A DNA stretch of 64,000 bases, taken from contig NZ_VMSJ01000004.1 in assembly GCF_007713705.1 (NCBI RefSeq), forward strand, positions 124,001-188,000, read 5' to 3'. Positions within the stretch are counted from its first letter, which is position 1; every line of letters starts with the position of its first letter. This DNA is from Salinicoccus cyprini. Its GTDB lineage: Bacteria; Bacillota; Bacilli; Staphylococcales; Salinicoccaceae. Both the position numbers and the translations under genes were made by a program. Positions 28,304 through 36,910 of this stretch are shown one piece after another. The notes beneath the pieces were generated by a model, which did no database searches, was not told where the DNA came from, and worked only from the letters and a program-made list of their open reading frames with translations.

Positions 28304-28388
28304 CATGACGCCTCCTAAGTTTTTTATCATACCCCTATTCTATCTGTACTCTTCATCACGGTCGTTTGATTCCGGTGACAGAAACAGA

Positions 28389-28419
28389 AAACCATGTGAC
28401 GTTTCTGTCACATGGTTTT
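28389..28419. promoter_or_regulatory. Palindrome at the kinase gene end: terminator and candidate BceR box
   Basis: AAAACCATGTGAC and GTCACATGGTTTT form perfect 13-nt arms around a 6-nt loop. The right arm covers the kinase stop codon (28408-28410). The TGTGAC-N6-GTCACA core resembles the spaced dyads bound by BceR-type regulators, and a GTGACAGAAAC half-copy lies nearby at 28374. It precedes the ATPase gene by about 90 bp. It could act as a terminator, an operator, or both. Confidence 0.6.
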
Positions 28420-29400
28420 CACTTTATGGTAGGCATTCTGCTGTGCGAAAGTGAGGGTCGTCTTTGTTCCGCTACCATATTCGGACTGGACATCGATATC
28501 GAGATGCATGGCTTCTGCAGCCTGATTGGCAAGATACAGACCCATTCCTGTAGACTGGCCGTCACCATGGTTGCTCGTCGAAGTGAACCCTGATTCAAAT
28601 ATACGCGGCAGGTCTTCCGGCCGGATGCCTCTGCCATGGTCCTCGACTGTCAGGGACACGGCGCCATCCACCATGCTGCTTGAGATTTCTATCTCGTCAT
28701 CTTCAGTATACTTTACGCTGTTTGTAATGATCTGGTCGAGAATGAATGACAGCCATTTGACATCTGTTTTTACTTCAGGTGCAGACAGCGTAATATCAAA
28801 GCCGATATCCTTCTCCATGCAGAGTGTCCTCAGCTTCTGTATGCTTCGTCCGATAATTGGTCCCAGTTCAGCCGTTTCGATGTATAGGTCATTCTGTATG
28901 TTTGGCAGACGTTTCATATAGAGCATCTCATTCAGCATGCCTTCAAGCCGCTGCCACTCATTGAGCAGCTTCACACGCCGCTGTCCATCGACATCATCCA
29001 TGAGCAGTTTCAGCGTTGTCATCGGCATTTTCATATCATGGATCCACCGCGTCATTTCGTCCATGTTTTCCTTCGTCTTCATGGATTCCTGATCCATGCG
29101 ATCATTATGGGACTGTCTGACGCGTAGGAGACGCTCCTGAAGAGCGCGCTGATAACGGGTTGTCGGGACAGGAAGCGATTCTATATCTTCAATATCATTC
29201 ATTTTCATCAGCTCTTTCTCATAGTGTCTGCCGCTTGCATACTGCCAGATGGCGAACAGCACCATGATGATACTATTGATGACGACGATGTAGAGGATCG
29301 ACAGATTCGATATGGACACATCGAGCAGTCCGATGCCGAGCGTCACAGCATTGATCAGTATGAAGAGCAGCCACCATGGCAGATGCTGCGTAAAATACAT
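28408..29400 (-). CDS. BceS/GraS-type sensor histidine kinase
   Basis: 330 aa. The ATG at 29400 has AAGGAG at good spacing; the GTG three codons earlier sits too close to it. Two N-terminal helices with almost no outer loop make it an intramembrane-sensing kinase, which reads the activity of its ABC transporter rather than a ligand. The H-box is RWIHDMKMPMTTLKL (phosphohistidine about 121), followed by the N-box IITNSVKYTEDD, G1 DHGRGIRPEDLPRIF and G2 GMGLYLANQ. It follows the response regulator gene by five bases. Confidence 0.92.
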   Translation of the reverse strand: MYFTQHLPWWLLFILINAVTLGIGLLDVSISNLSILYIVVINSIIMVLFAIWQYASGRHYEKELMKMNDIEDIESLPVPTTRYQRALQERLLRVRQSHNDRMDQESMKTKENMDEMTRWIHDMKMPMTTLKLLMDDVDGQRRVKLLNEWQRLEGMLNEMLYMKRLPNIQNDLYIETAELGPIIGRSIQKLRTLCMEKDIGFDITLSAPEVKTDVKWLSFILDQIITNSVKYTEDDEIEISSSMVDGAVSLTVEDHGRGIRPEDLPRIFESGFTSTSNHGDGQSTGMGLYLANQAAEAMHLDIDVQSEYGSGTKTTLTFAQQNAYHKVKTM

Positions 29401-29405
29401 GGCAT

Positions 29406-30083
29406 TCACTCCTTCAGCATATATCCGAGTCCTGTCTTGGTGATGATGGCATCCTTAAGGCCCATCTCCTCGAGTTTCTTGCGGATGCGGTTGATATTGA
29501 CGGTCAGTGTATTGTCACTGATGAATTTCGCATCATCCCACAGCTGCTCGATCAGTGCTTCCCTTGAGACGACCTGATCCTTATTTGCTGCCAGAATGGA
29601 CAGGATGAAGGACTCATTTTTCGTCAGATGGATGATCTGCTCCCCTCTGGCACTGGTCAGCTTCTTGAAATCAAATACAGCGTCCCTGAACCGGATGACA
29701 TCCATGCTCTGGTTCTGATACTGGTAGGCGCGTCTCAGCAGCGCATCGACCTTCGCCACCAGCACGTCGAAATTGAATGGTTTCTGAATATAGTCATCGC
29801 TGCCCATCTGCATGCTCATCACCATGTCGGACGGGTGGTCCCGTGATGACAGGAAGATGATCGGCAGGCTCGAAATATCACGGATCCTTCTGCACCAGTA
29901 GAACCCGTCATACTTTGGCAGTGTGATATCGATGATGACGAGCTCCGGCTCGAAGCGGATGAAATCATTCAGCACATTCGAAAAATCGGTTACGCCGGAA
30001 ACCGTATGATCCCATTCCTGAAGCCGTGATTTCAATTCCCGGAAGAGCGGCATATCATCTTCGATGATGAAGATTCTGGACAT
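29406..30083 (-). CDS. BceR/GraR-type response regulator (OmpR family)
   Basis: 225 aa from the ATG at 30083, giving the normal start MSRIFIIEDD. The receiver domain carries acidic residues D9/D10, the phosphorylation site D52 in VIIDITLPKYDG, and the conserved lysine in YIQKPFNFDVL. Residues 130-225 are the winged-helix DNA-binding domain (SVSREALIEQLWDD-like region, then TLTVNINRIRKKLEE). It is first in the order regulator, kinase, ATPase, permease, as in GraRS-VraFG of staphylococci. Likely output is induction of the ATPase-permease genes by cationic peptides or bacitracin-like drugs. Confidence 0.92.
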   Translation of the reverse strand: MSRIFIIEDDMPLFRELKSRLQEWDHTVSGVTDFSNVLNDFIRFEPELVIIDITLPKYDGFYWCRRIRDISSLPIIFLSSRDHPSDMVMSMQMGSDDYIQKPFNFDVLVAKVDALLRRAYQYQNQSMDVIRFRDAVFDFKKLTSARGEQIIHLTKNESFILSILAANKDQVVSREALIEQLWDDAKFISDNTLTVNINRIRKKLEEMGLKDAIITKTGLGYMLKE

Positions 30084-30117
30084 TGCAAGGACCCCGCTTT
30101 CATTTTCTATAAATAAA

Positions 30118-30149
30118 TATCCAGTTCCCATTATAAAGGAAACTGGATA
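30118..30149 (-). terminator. Terminator of the siderophore uptake operon
   Basis: Arms TATCCAGTT and AACTGGATA with inner CC/GG pairs; a TTTATTT tract follows on the minus strand. The loop contains TATAAT, possibly the -10 box of the response regulator gene 35 bp downstream. Confidence 0.7.
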
Positions 30150-30165
30150 AAATGCATCGGTTCAT

Positions 30166-31158
30166 CTATATCTGTCTGGCTCTCATCAGCAGCCACAGGA
30201 AATATGGACCGCCGATCAGTGCGACGACAATTCCTGTCGGAATGATGGCCGGGGCAAGGATAAGCTTGCCGAGGAGATCTGCTGCCGTAAGCAGTACACT
30301 GCCGATCAGAAGCGAGGAGAAGAACAATATTTTCATGTTCTGGCCAAAGAGCATCCTCGAAATGTGCGGCGCAATCAGGCCGATGAAGCTGATGGCCCCA
30401 CAGACGCTGACTGCAAGACTCGACAGCATGGCAGAGAGGACGATCAGGATGATCTTCTCCTTGTTCACGTTCATGCCGAAGCCGGTCAGCATCTCGTCAT
30501 CCAGGTTCAGCATGCCCATCTCACGGATTCTGAAGAACACGAAGAGCGAGATGATCAGGATATATGGAACCGAGATATAGACGAACGGCCACGTATCGCC
30601 CCATATGTTGCCTGCAAAGTAGCGGTTCAGCATCTCCATCTGGGTCTCGTCGAACACGGATGTAAATACGTAGACGAAACCTGTGACACCCATCGCTGTC
30701 GCAATGCCGATCAATATGAAGATGTTGCTCTTGAACGCACCGCCGATGAATGACAGGAAGAATATGATGAGTACAGTCAGCAGTCCACCGACAAAACTCA
30801 TCAGTGGCAGTGCATAAAGATGCTGGCTCATCGATCCGCTGATGAAGGTGATGAACAGAACCACGCCGAATCCACTGCCGGCGTTGACGCCGATGATGCC
30901 CGGATCGGCCAGCGGATTCTTTGAGATGACCTGCAGAATGAGTCCACTCAATGCCAGGGCTGCACCACAGACCAGCACGACGAGAATCCGCGGCATTCTG
31001 AATTCGAACAGTACAAGCCTGACGTCGGCACTTGCCTGATTGGTCAGTATATTCAGCAGATCAGTCCATGTCAGGCTGAATGTACCCGTGAACAGATGTG
31101 TCACTAGAATTGCAACGAGAAGGGCAATGATGATAATGAATTTGAACTGGTTACGCAT
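30166..31158 (-). CDS. FecCD-family iron-siderophore ABC permease (second)
   Basis: 330 aa, about 9-10 helices. It is one of two permeases of a ferric siderophore importer. RMPRILVVLVCGAALALSGLILQ and ADPGIIGVNAGSGFGVVLF are signature FecCD blocks, and GAISFIGLIAPHISRMLFG carries the EAA-like loop that touches the ATPase. A GGGGGG site precedes the ATG, and the gene overlaps the upstream permease by eight bases. It is the last gene of the operon and is followed by a terminator. Confidence 0.92.
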   Translation of the reverse strand: MRNQFKFIIIIALLVAILVTHLFTGTFSLTWTDLLNILTNQASADVRLVLFEFRMPRILVVLVCGAALALSGLILQVISKNPLADPGIIGVNAGSGFGVVLFITFISGSMSQHLYALPLMSFVGGLLTVLIIFFLSFIGGAFKSNIFILIGIATAMGVTGFVYVFTSVFDETQMEMLNRYFAGNIWGDTWPFVYISVPYILIISLFVFFRIREMGMLNLDDEMLTGFGMNVNKEKIILIVLSAMLSSLAVSVCGAISFIGLIAPHISRMLFGQNMKILFFSSLLIGSVLLTAADLLGKLILAPAIIPTGIVVALIGGPYFLWLLMRARQI

Positions 31159-32122
31159 ATTTTGCCCCCCTCTTCTTGATGATATAGATGAAGAAAGGCA
31201 GGCCGATCACGGCGATGATGGCGTTGACCGGTGTTTCATTGAACATTCTTGCGAGCATGTCGGAGAGCACAAAGATGATGGCACCCGCAAGCCCCGTATA
31301 GACGATGGTGAACCGGTGCAGGTTGCCGAACAGCATCTTGATGATATGCGGCACCAGAAGACCGAGGAACACGACATTGCCGACCATGGCAACGGCCATG
31401 CTGGCAAGCATGATGGCGAGTGTCAGCGTCACCCTGCGGTACAGTGCCTGGTTCTGACCGAGCGATACAGCCATCTCATCTCCGAACAGAAGCACGTCAA
31501 GCTCTTTTGACAGAAAGAGCAGAATGATGACCAGTACGACCGCAATCGGAAAGACGAGCGCAATATTCGACATCGACTGCCCGGCTGCACCCCCTGCTGT
31601 GAAGAAGGCGACATACTGCCCAAGATTGAATGTGATGACCAGGAAGTCGGTCACCGCATAGAGCAGCAGACTGATGCCCGCACCTGCCAGAATGAGATGC
31701 ATCGGCGAGCGGTAGCGGGTCATGGACAGAATGAACAGTCCGACGATCATGCCACCGATGAAGCCGCTTGCCATCACACCGATAAACGGCAGTGCCGGCA
31801 GTAGAAGTGCCGCCAGGATGATCGCAAGGTTGGCACCGGCATTGACCCCGAGAATGCTCGGCTCACTCAGCTCATTGTGTGTCACGGACTGGAGGACCAG
31901 TCCCGAAATGCTGATCATGAACCCGGCAAGCAGGGCACCAAGCACTCTCGGCAGCCGTATTTCGTAGAGTATCTGGTGGCTCTGGTCCGTCATGTCCAGG
32001 TTGAAGATGACATCGAACACCTGGTTCAGCGAATATGTATTTGTTCCGAACATCATTGCCAGCACAAAAGACAAAAGAATGCCCATCACAACGATGGGCA
32101 AAGGATACCATTTACGATCCAT
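31151..32122 (-). CDS. FecCD-family iron-siderophore ABC permease (first)
   Basis: 323 aa from the ATG at 32122 (GAGGTCC site), giving MDRKWYPLPIVVMG. The longer frame extends into the ATPase gene. RLPRVLGALLAGFMISISGLVLQ, SEPSILGVNAGANLAI and FLGLLVPHIIKMLFG match the family and pair with the second permease. It overlaps the ATPase gene end by 11 bases, so the genes are translationally coupled. Confidence 0.92.
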   Translation of the reverse strand: MDRKWYPLPIVVMGILLSFVLAMMFGTNTYSLNQVFDVIFNLDMTDQSHQILYEIRLPRVLGALLAGFMISISGLVLQSVTHNELSEPSILGVNAGANLAIILAALLLPALPFIGVMASGFIGGMIVGLFILSMTRYRSPMHLILAGAGISLLLYAVTDFLVITFNLGQYVAFFTAGGAAGQSMSNIALVFPIAVVLVIILLFLSKELDVLLFGDEMAVSLGQNQALYRRVTLTLAIMLASMAVAMVGNVVFLGLLVPHIIKMLFGNLHRFTIVYTGLAGAIIFVLSDMLARMFNETPVNAIIAVIGLPFFIYIIKKRGAKYA

Positions 32123-32936
32123 ACTGGACCTCTTTGACTGTCTGGCAGAACAGATCGTAATCTGCAAGAATCGGTTTGCCTGTCAGCGGGTCGATCGTGA
32201 TCTTACCGTTTATGTTGAATACATTGTTGAGGATATCATTGGTCAGTACATCACTCGGATGACCACTTTCAATGATTTCACCCTCGTTCATGATGACAAG
32301 ATGGTCGGAATATTTGATGGCGTGGTTGATGTCATGAAGTACCATGACGACTGTCTGCTTCGTCTGTTCGTTCAGACGTCTGACGATGTTCAGTGTTTCG
32401 AGCTGATGATGGATGTCGAGATATGTGGTCGGTTCATCCAGCAGCAGAACGTCCGCTCCCTGTGCGAGCAGCAGGCTGATCCAGACGCGCTGCGCCTGTC
32501 CACCTGAAAGTTCACTCATCATGCGTTCGCTGAATTCATTCGCGCCCGTCTCCTTCAGTGCCCAGTCGATGATCTTGTAGTCATCTGGCTTCAGGCTCTG
32601 GAACCTTTTCAGATGCGGGTAGCGGCTGAAGCCGACAAGATCCCGCACTCTGACATCATACTGCAGACGGTTCTTCTGTGAAAGGATGCTGATCTTTTTG
32701 GCAATGTCCTTCGACTTCATCTGACGGATATCCATATCGTTGATGTAGACGCCGCCTTCCTTGGCAGAAATGATTCTCGAAATCGTCTTCAGCATCGTCG
32801 ACTTCCCACAGCCGTTCGGCCCGATGATCGTCGTCACTTTGCCTTCCATCAGTTCCATATTCGTATGCTTCAGGATTGTGCGTTCATTCAGTTCGACTTT
32901 GACATCTTTTAGCATTACACTCGTCATGCATGACAC
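32112..32936 (-). CDS. Iron-siderophore ABC transporter ATPase (FepC/FhuC type)
   Basis: 274 aa if the first ATG is used; the ATG three codons later is also possible. Walker A is GPNGCGKST, signature LSGGQAQR, Walker B VLLLDEPTTYLD and switch VMVLHDINHA. The sequence is typical of the FecE/FepC group that energises vitamin B12 and siderophore import. It lies 10 bp after the binding-protein gene in a Fur-controlled operon. Confidence 0.92.
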   Translation of the reverse strand: MSCMTSVMLKDVKVELNERTILKHTNMELMEGKVTTIIGPNGCGKSTMLKTISRIISAKEGGVYINDMDIRQMKSKDIAKKISILSQKNRLQYDVRVRDLVGFSRYPHLKRFQSLKPDDYKIIDWALKETGANEFSERMMSELSGGQAQRVWISLLLAQGADVLLLDEPTTYLDIHHQLETLNIVRRLNEQTKQTVVMVLHDINHAIKYSDHLVIMNEGEIIESGHPSDVLTNDILNNVFNINGKITIDPLTGKPILADYDLFCQTVKEVQYGS

Positions 32937-32946
32937 CTGCCCAATA

Positions 32947-33924
32947 TTATTTAGTCAATGCTTCCATAATGATATCCTTCTGATATTCCAGTGAGTATGG
33001 ATCATTATAGTAGAAAGTAGGAGAGTCGAATTCGACGACCCTGTCGTTCTGTACTGCTTCAAGGTTTTCCCAGACGGCTGTATCCCTGTAGGCATTATCT
33101 GCACCGGAATCTCCAGTGCCGACAAACATGTAGTCGCCGGAATACTTCTCTATTTCTTCTGCGGATATCGCTTTCCATCCTGTTTCTACAACATCATTCT
33201 GTATGGCCTCGGGCACATCGACACCAAGTCCCTGATAGAGGATCTCCGTACCGCGTCCCCAGTTTGTTCCATATACGTAAATGTCCTTCGCATACTGTTC
33301 GATGACACTGGCTGTCGCATCTGCACCGATGGCTTCCTCGACGGCCGCCTTATTTTCTTCAAGCTCCGCTTCCCAACCTGCAATCCATTCCTCGGCCTTT
33401 TCCTCGGTATTGGTAATCTTGCCGAGTTCCCTATGGATATCGAGGTAGTTCCACTTGGCGTAGTCGATAGGTACAGTTGGTGCGATTGCTTTCAGTTTAT
33501 CTAAATTCTCGTCGGAATTAAAGGCTATGATCAAATCCGGATCAAGATTCATCACTTGTTCAATATTTCCCTCTTCCACAAGTTCGATATCTTCAGTGTA
33601 CGGCTCCAGTACATCACTCTCCGTCACTCTTGCGTGCGCACCGACAACATTCGCATCCAGCTGCATCACATTGCCGAAATAGCTTGTCGCCATGACGACC
33701 ACACGCTGCGGGTCTTCCGGTATTTCGATCTCTTCACCGCCATCTGTCGTATATGATACCATGCCACCAGATGCTTCCGATGACTCTGCTGATGTCTCTT
33801 CCGAAGTTTCGGAAGCAGAACCTTCCACTTCTTCAGCGGATTCCTCCGTGGATTCACCGGAGTTGCTGCATGCCGCAAGGACAAGCACCATCATCAAAGC
33901 AATGATACTGATAAATTTCTTCAT
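32947..33924 (-). CDS. Iron-siderophore binding lipoprotein
   Basis: 325 aa. The signal peptide MKKFISIIALMMVLVLAAC ends in a lipobox (LAAC) with Cys19 as the lipidated residue, so it is tethered outside the membrane. A Ser/Glu-rich linker (residues 20-52) is followed by the class III periplasmic-binding fold: PQRVVVMATSYFGNVMQLDANVVG, then NLDPDLIIAFN and the interdomain helix. It is similar to FhuD/YxeB/FpiA-type hydroxamate binders, although the ligand cannot be fixed from sequence. It is the first gene of the operon, directly downstream of a Fur box. Confidence 0.9.
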   Translation of the reverse strand: MKKFISIIALMMVLVLAACSNSGESTEESAEEVEGSASETSEETSAESSEASGGMVSYTTDGGEEIEIPEDPQRVVVMATSYFGNVMQLDANVVGAHARVTESDVLEPYTEDIELVEEGNIEQVMNLDPDLIIAFNSDENLDKLKAIAPTVPIDYAKWNYLDIHRELGKITNTEEKAEEWIAGWEAELEENKAAVEEAIGADATASVIEQYAKDIYVYGTNWGRGTEILYQGLGVDVPEAIQNDVVETGWKAISAEEIEKYSGDYMFVGTGDSGADNAYRDTAVWENLEAVQNDRVVEFDSPTFYYNDPYSLEYQKDIIMEALTK

Positions 33925-33968
33925 ATTGCTACCCTACTCTCACCGTAATGTATTGGAATGCTTTAGAT

Positions 33969-33987
33969 TGATAATCATTCTCATTGC
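33969..33987. promoter_or_regulatory. Fur box between the siderophore operon and the reductase gene
   Basis: TGATAATCATTCTCATTG fits the Fur consensus (GATAATGATAATCATTATC) at most positions. It lies 45 bp from the lipoprotein start and 52 bp from the divergent reductase start, so one site may control both. Confidence 0.8.
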
Positions 33988-34038
33988 CTATATAATATAG
34001 GAGAATGAAAGAGATTTCAACAGAAAAGAGGAATAAGT

Positions 34039-35058
34039 ATGAATATTTCAGATACACTCATCATCGGTGGCGGCCCCGCCGGACTCTATTCCAGCTTCTA
34101 TGCCGGCCTGCGGGGTATGAGTGTCCAGCTGATCGACCATCACTCGGAGCTCGGCGGCAAACTGAACATATATCCTGAGAAGATCATCTGGGACATCGGC
34201 GGGGTCACCCCGGCTCCAGCTGAAGACATCAAACAGCAGATGATCCGTCAGGCAAAGACGTTTGATCCGGATATTCATGTCTCGACGACGTGCGAATCGA
34301 TCATCCAGCATGAGGATTATTTTGAGACTGTGACCGACCAGGGATCCTTCTACAGCCGGACCATCATCATCGCTTCGGGACGTGGCATCTTCACTCCGAC
34401 CCGGCTGACGATAGAAGGGGCCGACGCATTCGAGCTGACGAACCTCCACTATACGGTCAAGCGCATCAGCCGCTTCAAGGACCGGCATGTCCTCATATCA
34501 GGTGCCGGCAATACAGCCATCGACTGGGCGGATGCGCTCAGTGATATTGCCGCCTCTGTCACAATGGTCTATAGAAGTGAAGAAATGAAGGGCCACGAAG
34601 CAATGATCGCAGCCCTTCACAGAAAAGAAAACATATATATGTGCGGCCAGTGTCAGATCGATACACTGCTGCCGAATGAAAATGGCGATGAAATCGCCGC
34701 AGTCCAGCTGAGTGACGGCCGCCAGGTCAAAGTCGATGACGTGCTGATCAGCCATGGATATGAATCCAACTGCGCGTTCCTCGATACACTGGAAGGCAAT
34801 TTCGACTACAACGAGTACTATATGATCGAAACGACGGAGACCGCAAAGACACCGGTACCCGGCATCTTCGCCTGCGGCGACCAGACGACGCATGAAGGGA
34901 AGATCCACCTGATAGCAGGCTGCTTCCCGGAAGCGGCGCAGGCTGCCAATCACGCCAAGACATTCCTGCAGTCGGACGCACCGGCAGAAGGCATGGTCTC
35001 CTCACACAATGACATCTTCAAGGAGAAGAACAGGCAGCTCATGAAGAAGATGCACTAG
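34039..35058 (+). CDS. FAD/NADPH-dependent reductase, IruO/YumC-like
   Basis: 339 aa. It is a thioredoxin-reductase-fold flavoprotein without the CxxC redox pair, as in type 2 ferredoxin-NADP reductases. LIIGGGPAGLYSSFYAGLRGM is the FAD motif, VLISGAGNTAIDWADAL the NADPH motif, and GIFACGDQTTHEGKIHLIAGCFPEA the second FAD motif. In Staphylococcus aureus, IruO of this family reduces ferric siderophores and supports haem degradation. Divergence from a siderophore importer across a Fur box strongly suggests the same function. An AGAGGAA site precedes the ATG. It converges on tadC with a 4-bp gap. Confidence 0.85.
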   Translation: MNISDTLIIGGGPAGLYSSFYAGLRGMSVQLIDHHSELGGKLNIYPEKIIWDIGGVTPAPAEDIKQQMIRQAKTFDPDIHVSTTCESIIQHEDYFETVTDQGSFYSRTIIIASGRGIFTPTRLTIEGADAFELTNLHYTVKRISRFKDRHVLISGAGNTAIDWADALSDIAASVTMVYRSEEMKGHEAMIAALHRKENIYMCGQCQIDTLLPNENGDEIAAVQLSDGRQVKVDDVLISHGYESNCAFLDTLEGNFDYNEYYMIETTETAKTPVPGIFACGDQTTHEGKIHLIAGCFPEAAQAANHAKTFLQSDAPAEGMVSSHNDIFKEKNRQLMKKMH

Positions 35059-35062
35059 CTTT

Positions 35063-35980
35063 CTACATCTCCTGCATCGTTGCCATGAACTGCATGATGG
35101 CAGGACTCAAGAGGATGATGAAAAGTGTCGGGAAAATGAAAAATACCATCGGAAACAGTATTTTGATCGGCGCCTTCATCGCCTTCTCCTCCGCCCGCTG
35201 CTTTCTCAGTTCACGGATTTCATCCGTCTGGACACGGAGGACGGTCACCATGCCGATACCAAGCTTTTCAGCCTGCACAATGCTGAACACCAGACTTTTA
35301 AGCTCTTCAATCGGGAGGCGCTCGGCCATTGCGGTCAGCGCCTCTTTTCTCGTTCTGCCAAGCCGCACCTCTTCCAGCACGCTTCTGAACTCACTTGACA
35401 GTTCACCAGGTTTCTTCGATACCACCTTGCTGAGCGCAGCATCGAATCCGAGCCCTGCTTCCAGGCTGATGGTCAGAAGATCGAGAAAATCCGGCATTTC
35501 CCTCAATGCCTGGCCCTGACGCTTTTTCGCCCGGGTGTTCATATACAGCTTGGGTAGCGTGACGCCGGTCCCGATGGCTGTGACAAACAGCAGCAGACCA
35601 TGGACAAACGCGAGATTCGCAAAGTACATGGACAGTGTGGCAAATACCATCAGAAATCCTGTCACCATCCACTGGATCATCTTGAATTCGATGGGACTGA
35701 GCTGCATGCCCGCCTGCTGGAGGCGCACTTCCATCCGGTCCACCTTCTCCTTATCCAGCCGGCGTTGGGATTTCTTTTTCAAGCCTTTCCAGAGCGGTTT
35801 GATCATGCGTTCTCTAAACGAGCCCATCTCATCCGCCTCTGTTTCGCCGGCCGCGCTTCCATCCGGAAAATAGAGGCCGATCCGTGCCATTACCATGCGG
35901 TTCCTATGGGCAGGAATGGCGAGTACCGCATAGATCAGCAGTGTCATGGAAATAAAAAAGCTGAATGTAAGGAACAGCAT
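35063..35980 (-). CDS. tadC: Tad pilus inner-membrane platform protein TadC
   Basis: 305 aa, a type II secretion F-domain protein with helices at the N-terminus, near residues 105-150 and at the C-terminus. LREMPDFLDLLTISLEAGLGFDAALSKVV is the classic T2SSF block, followed by SEFRSVLEEVRLGRTRKEAL. It pairs with TadB to form the platform turned by TadA. It is the last gene of the tad operon, two bases after tadB. Confidence 0.9.
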   Translation of the reverse strand: MLFLTFSFFISMTLLIYAVLAIPAHRNRMVMARIGLYFPDGSAAGETEADEMGSFRERMIKPLWKGLKKKSQRRLDKEKVDRMEVRLQQAGMQLSPIEFKMIQWMVTGFLMVFATLSMYFANLAFVHGLLLFVTAIGTGVTLPKLYMNTRAKKRQGQALREMPDFLDLLTISLEAGLGFDAALSKVVSKKPGELSSEFRSVLEEVRLGRTRKEALTAMAERLPIEELKSLVFSIVQAEKLGIGMVTVLRVQTDEIRELRKQRAEEKAMKAPIKILFPMVFFIFPTLFIILLSPAIMQFMATMQEM

Positions 35981-35982
35981 AT

Positions 35983-36906
35983 CTACACCTCGATTATTGT
36001 CATTTTACGGATGAATATGAAACCGATGATTTCGGAAACAGCTGCTCCGGCAAGCAGCATGCGACCCAGTGGTTCAGTAAAGAGCAGGCTCATATAGTCG
36101 GGGTTGATGACATAGATCAGCGTACCGACAGCAACCGGCAGCAGGCCGATGATCAGACCGGAGAGCTTGCCCTGCGCGGTCAGCGTGCGGATCTGGTTGG
36201 CAAGCCTTGTCCGCTCGCGTATCGTTTCAAGAATCTTATCCAGAAGATACACGAGGTTGCCGCCGACTTCCCTCTGGATGAGTATCGATTCCACGAGCAT
36301 GTCGAGTTCAGGACTCGGCATGCGGCGCTTCCAATCGAGCAGTGCATCCTCGAGACGCGTGCCATACTGCAGCGCCTTCAGCACATACTGCACTTCCTCC
36401 TTCAGAGGCGAGTAGGATTCCTCCTCCACCATCTGGAGCGACTGCAGCAGACTGAAACCGGCCCGAAGGGACCCGCTGATGGAAGTGATCATGCCTGGGA
36501 GTGATTCATTGAACTGCTTGACCCGCCTGCTCTTTTTCCTTGAGACGATCATGGAAGGCAGGAAATACCCGAAGACACCGCCGATGAATGACAGGAAGAA
36601 GTTGTTCGTTACAATGTACAGCAGGCCGCCGATGATAATGAAGGCCATGAACTTGAAAGCAATGAATTCCTCCACTTTCATCATGACACCTGCAGCAGTC
36701 AGTTCGCTTTCAATCGTTTCGCGCTTCCGGCTCTTCTTCCCCCGTCTGACAAGCAGATGCTTCAGGTTGCTGTTGGCCCGCTTCAGACTGTCCTTCACGG
36801 AAAATGGAGGTTTCGACTGTTCCTTTTCTTCATTTCTCAACGAGAAAATAAACAGAAGCAGCAGGAACATGGTAATGAAACTGCCGGCAATCAGGGCAAC
36901 TTCCAT
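35983..36906 (-). CDS. tadB: Tad pilus inner-membrane platform protein TadB
   Basis: 307 aa from the ATG at 36906 (AAGGAGTGATC site); the open frame extends upstream only as an antisense-like shadow of tadA. One N-terminal helix is followed by a basic cytoplasmic stretch, a helix pair, and the T2SSF domain (FNESLPGMITSISGSLRAGFSLLQSLQMV, then DMLVESILIQREVGGNLVYLLDKI) and C-terminal helices. It starts 4 bp after tadA. Confidence 0.9.
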   Translation of the reverse strand: MEVALIAGSFITMFLLLLFIFSLRNEEKEQSKPPFSVKDSLKRANSNLKHLLVRRGKKSRKRETIESELTAAGVMMKVEEFIAFKFMAFIIIGGLLYIVTNNFFLSFIGGVFGYFLPSMIVSRKKSRRVKQFNESLPGMITSISGSLRAGFSLLQSLQMVEEESYSPLKEEVQYVLKALQYGTRLEDALLDWKRRMPSPELDMLVESILIQREVGGNLVYLLDKILETIRERTRLANQIRTLTAQGKLSGLIIGLLPVAVGTLIYVINPDYMSLLFTEPLGRMLLAGAAVSEIIGFIFIRKMTIIEV

Positions 36907-36910
36907 ATGA

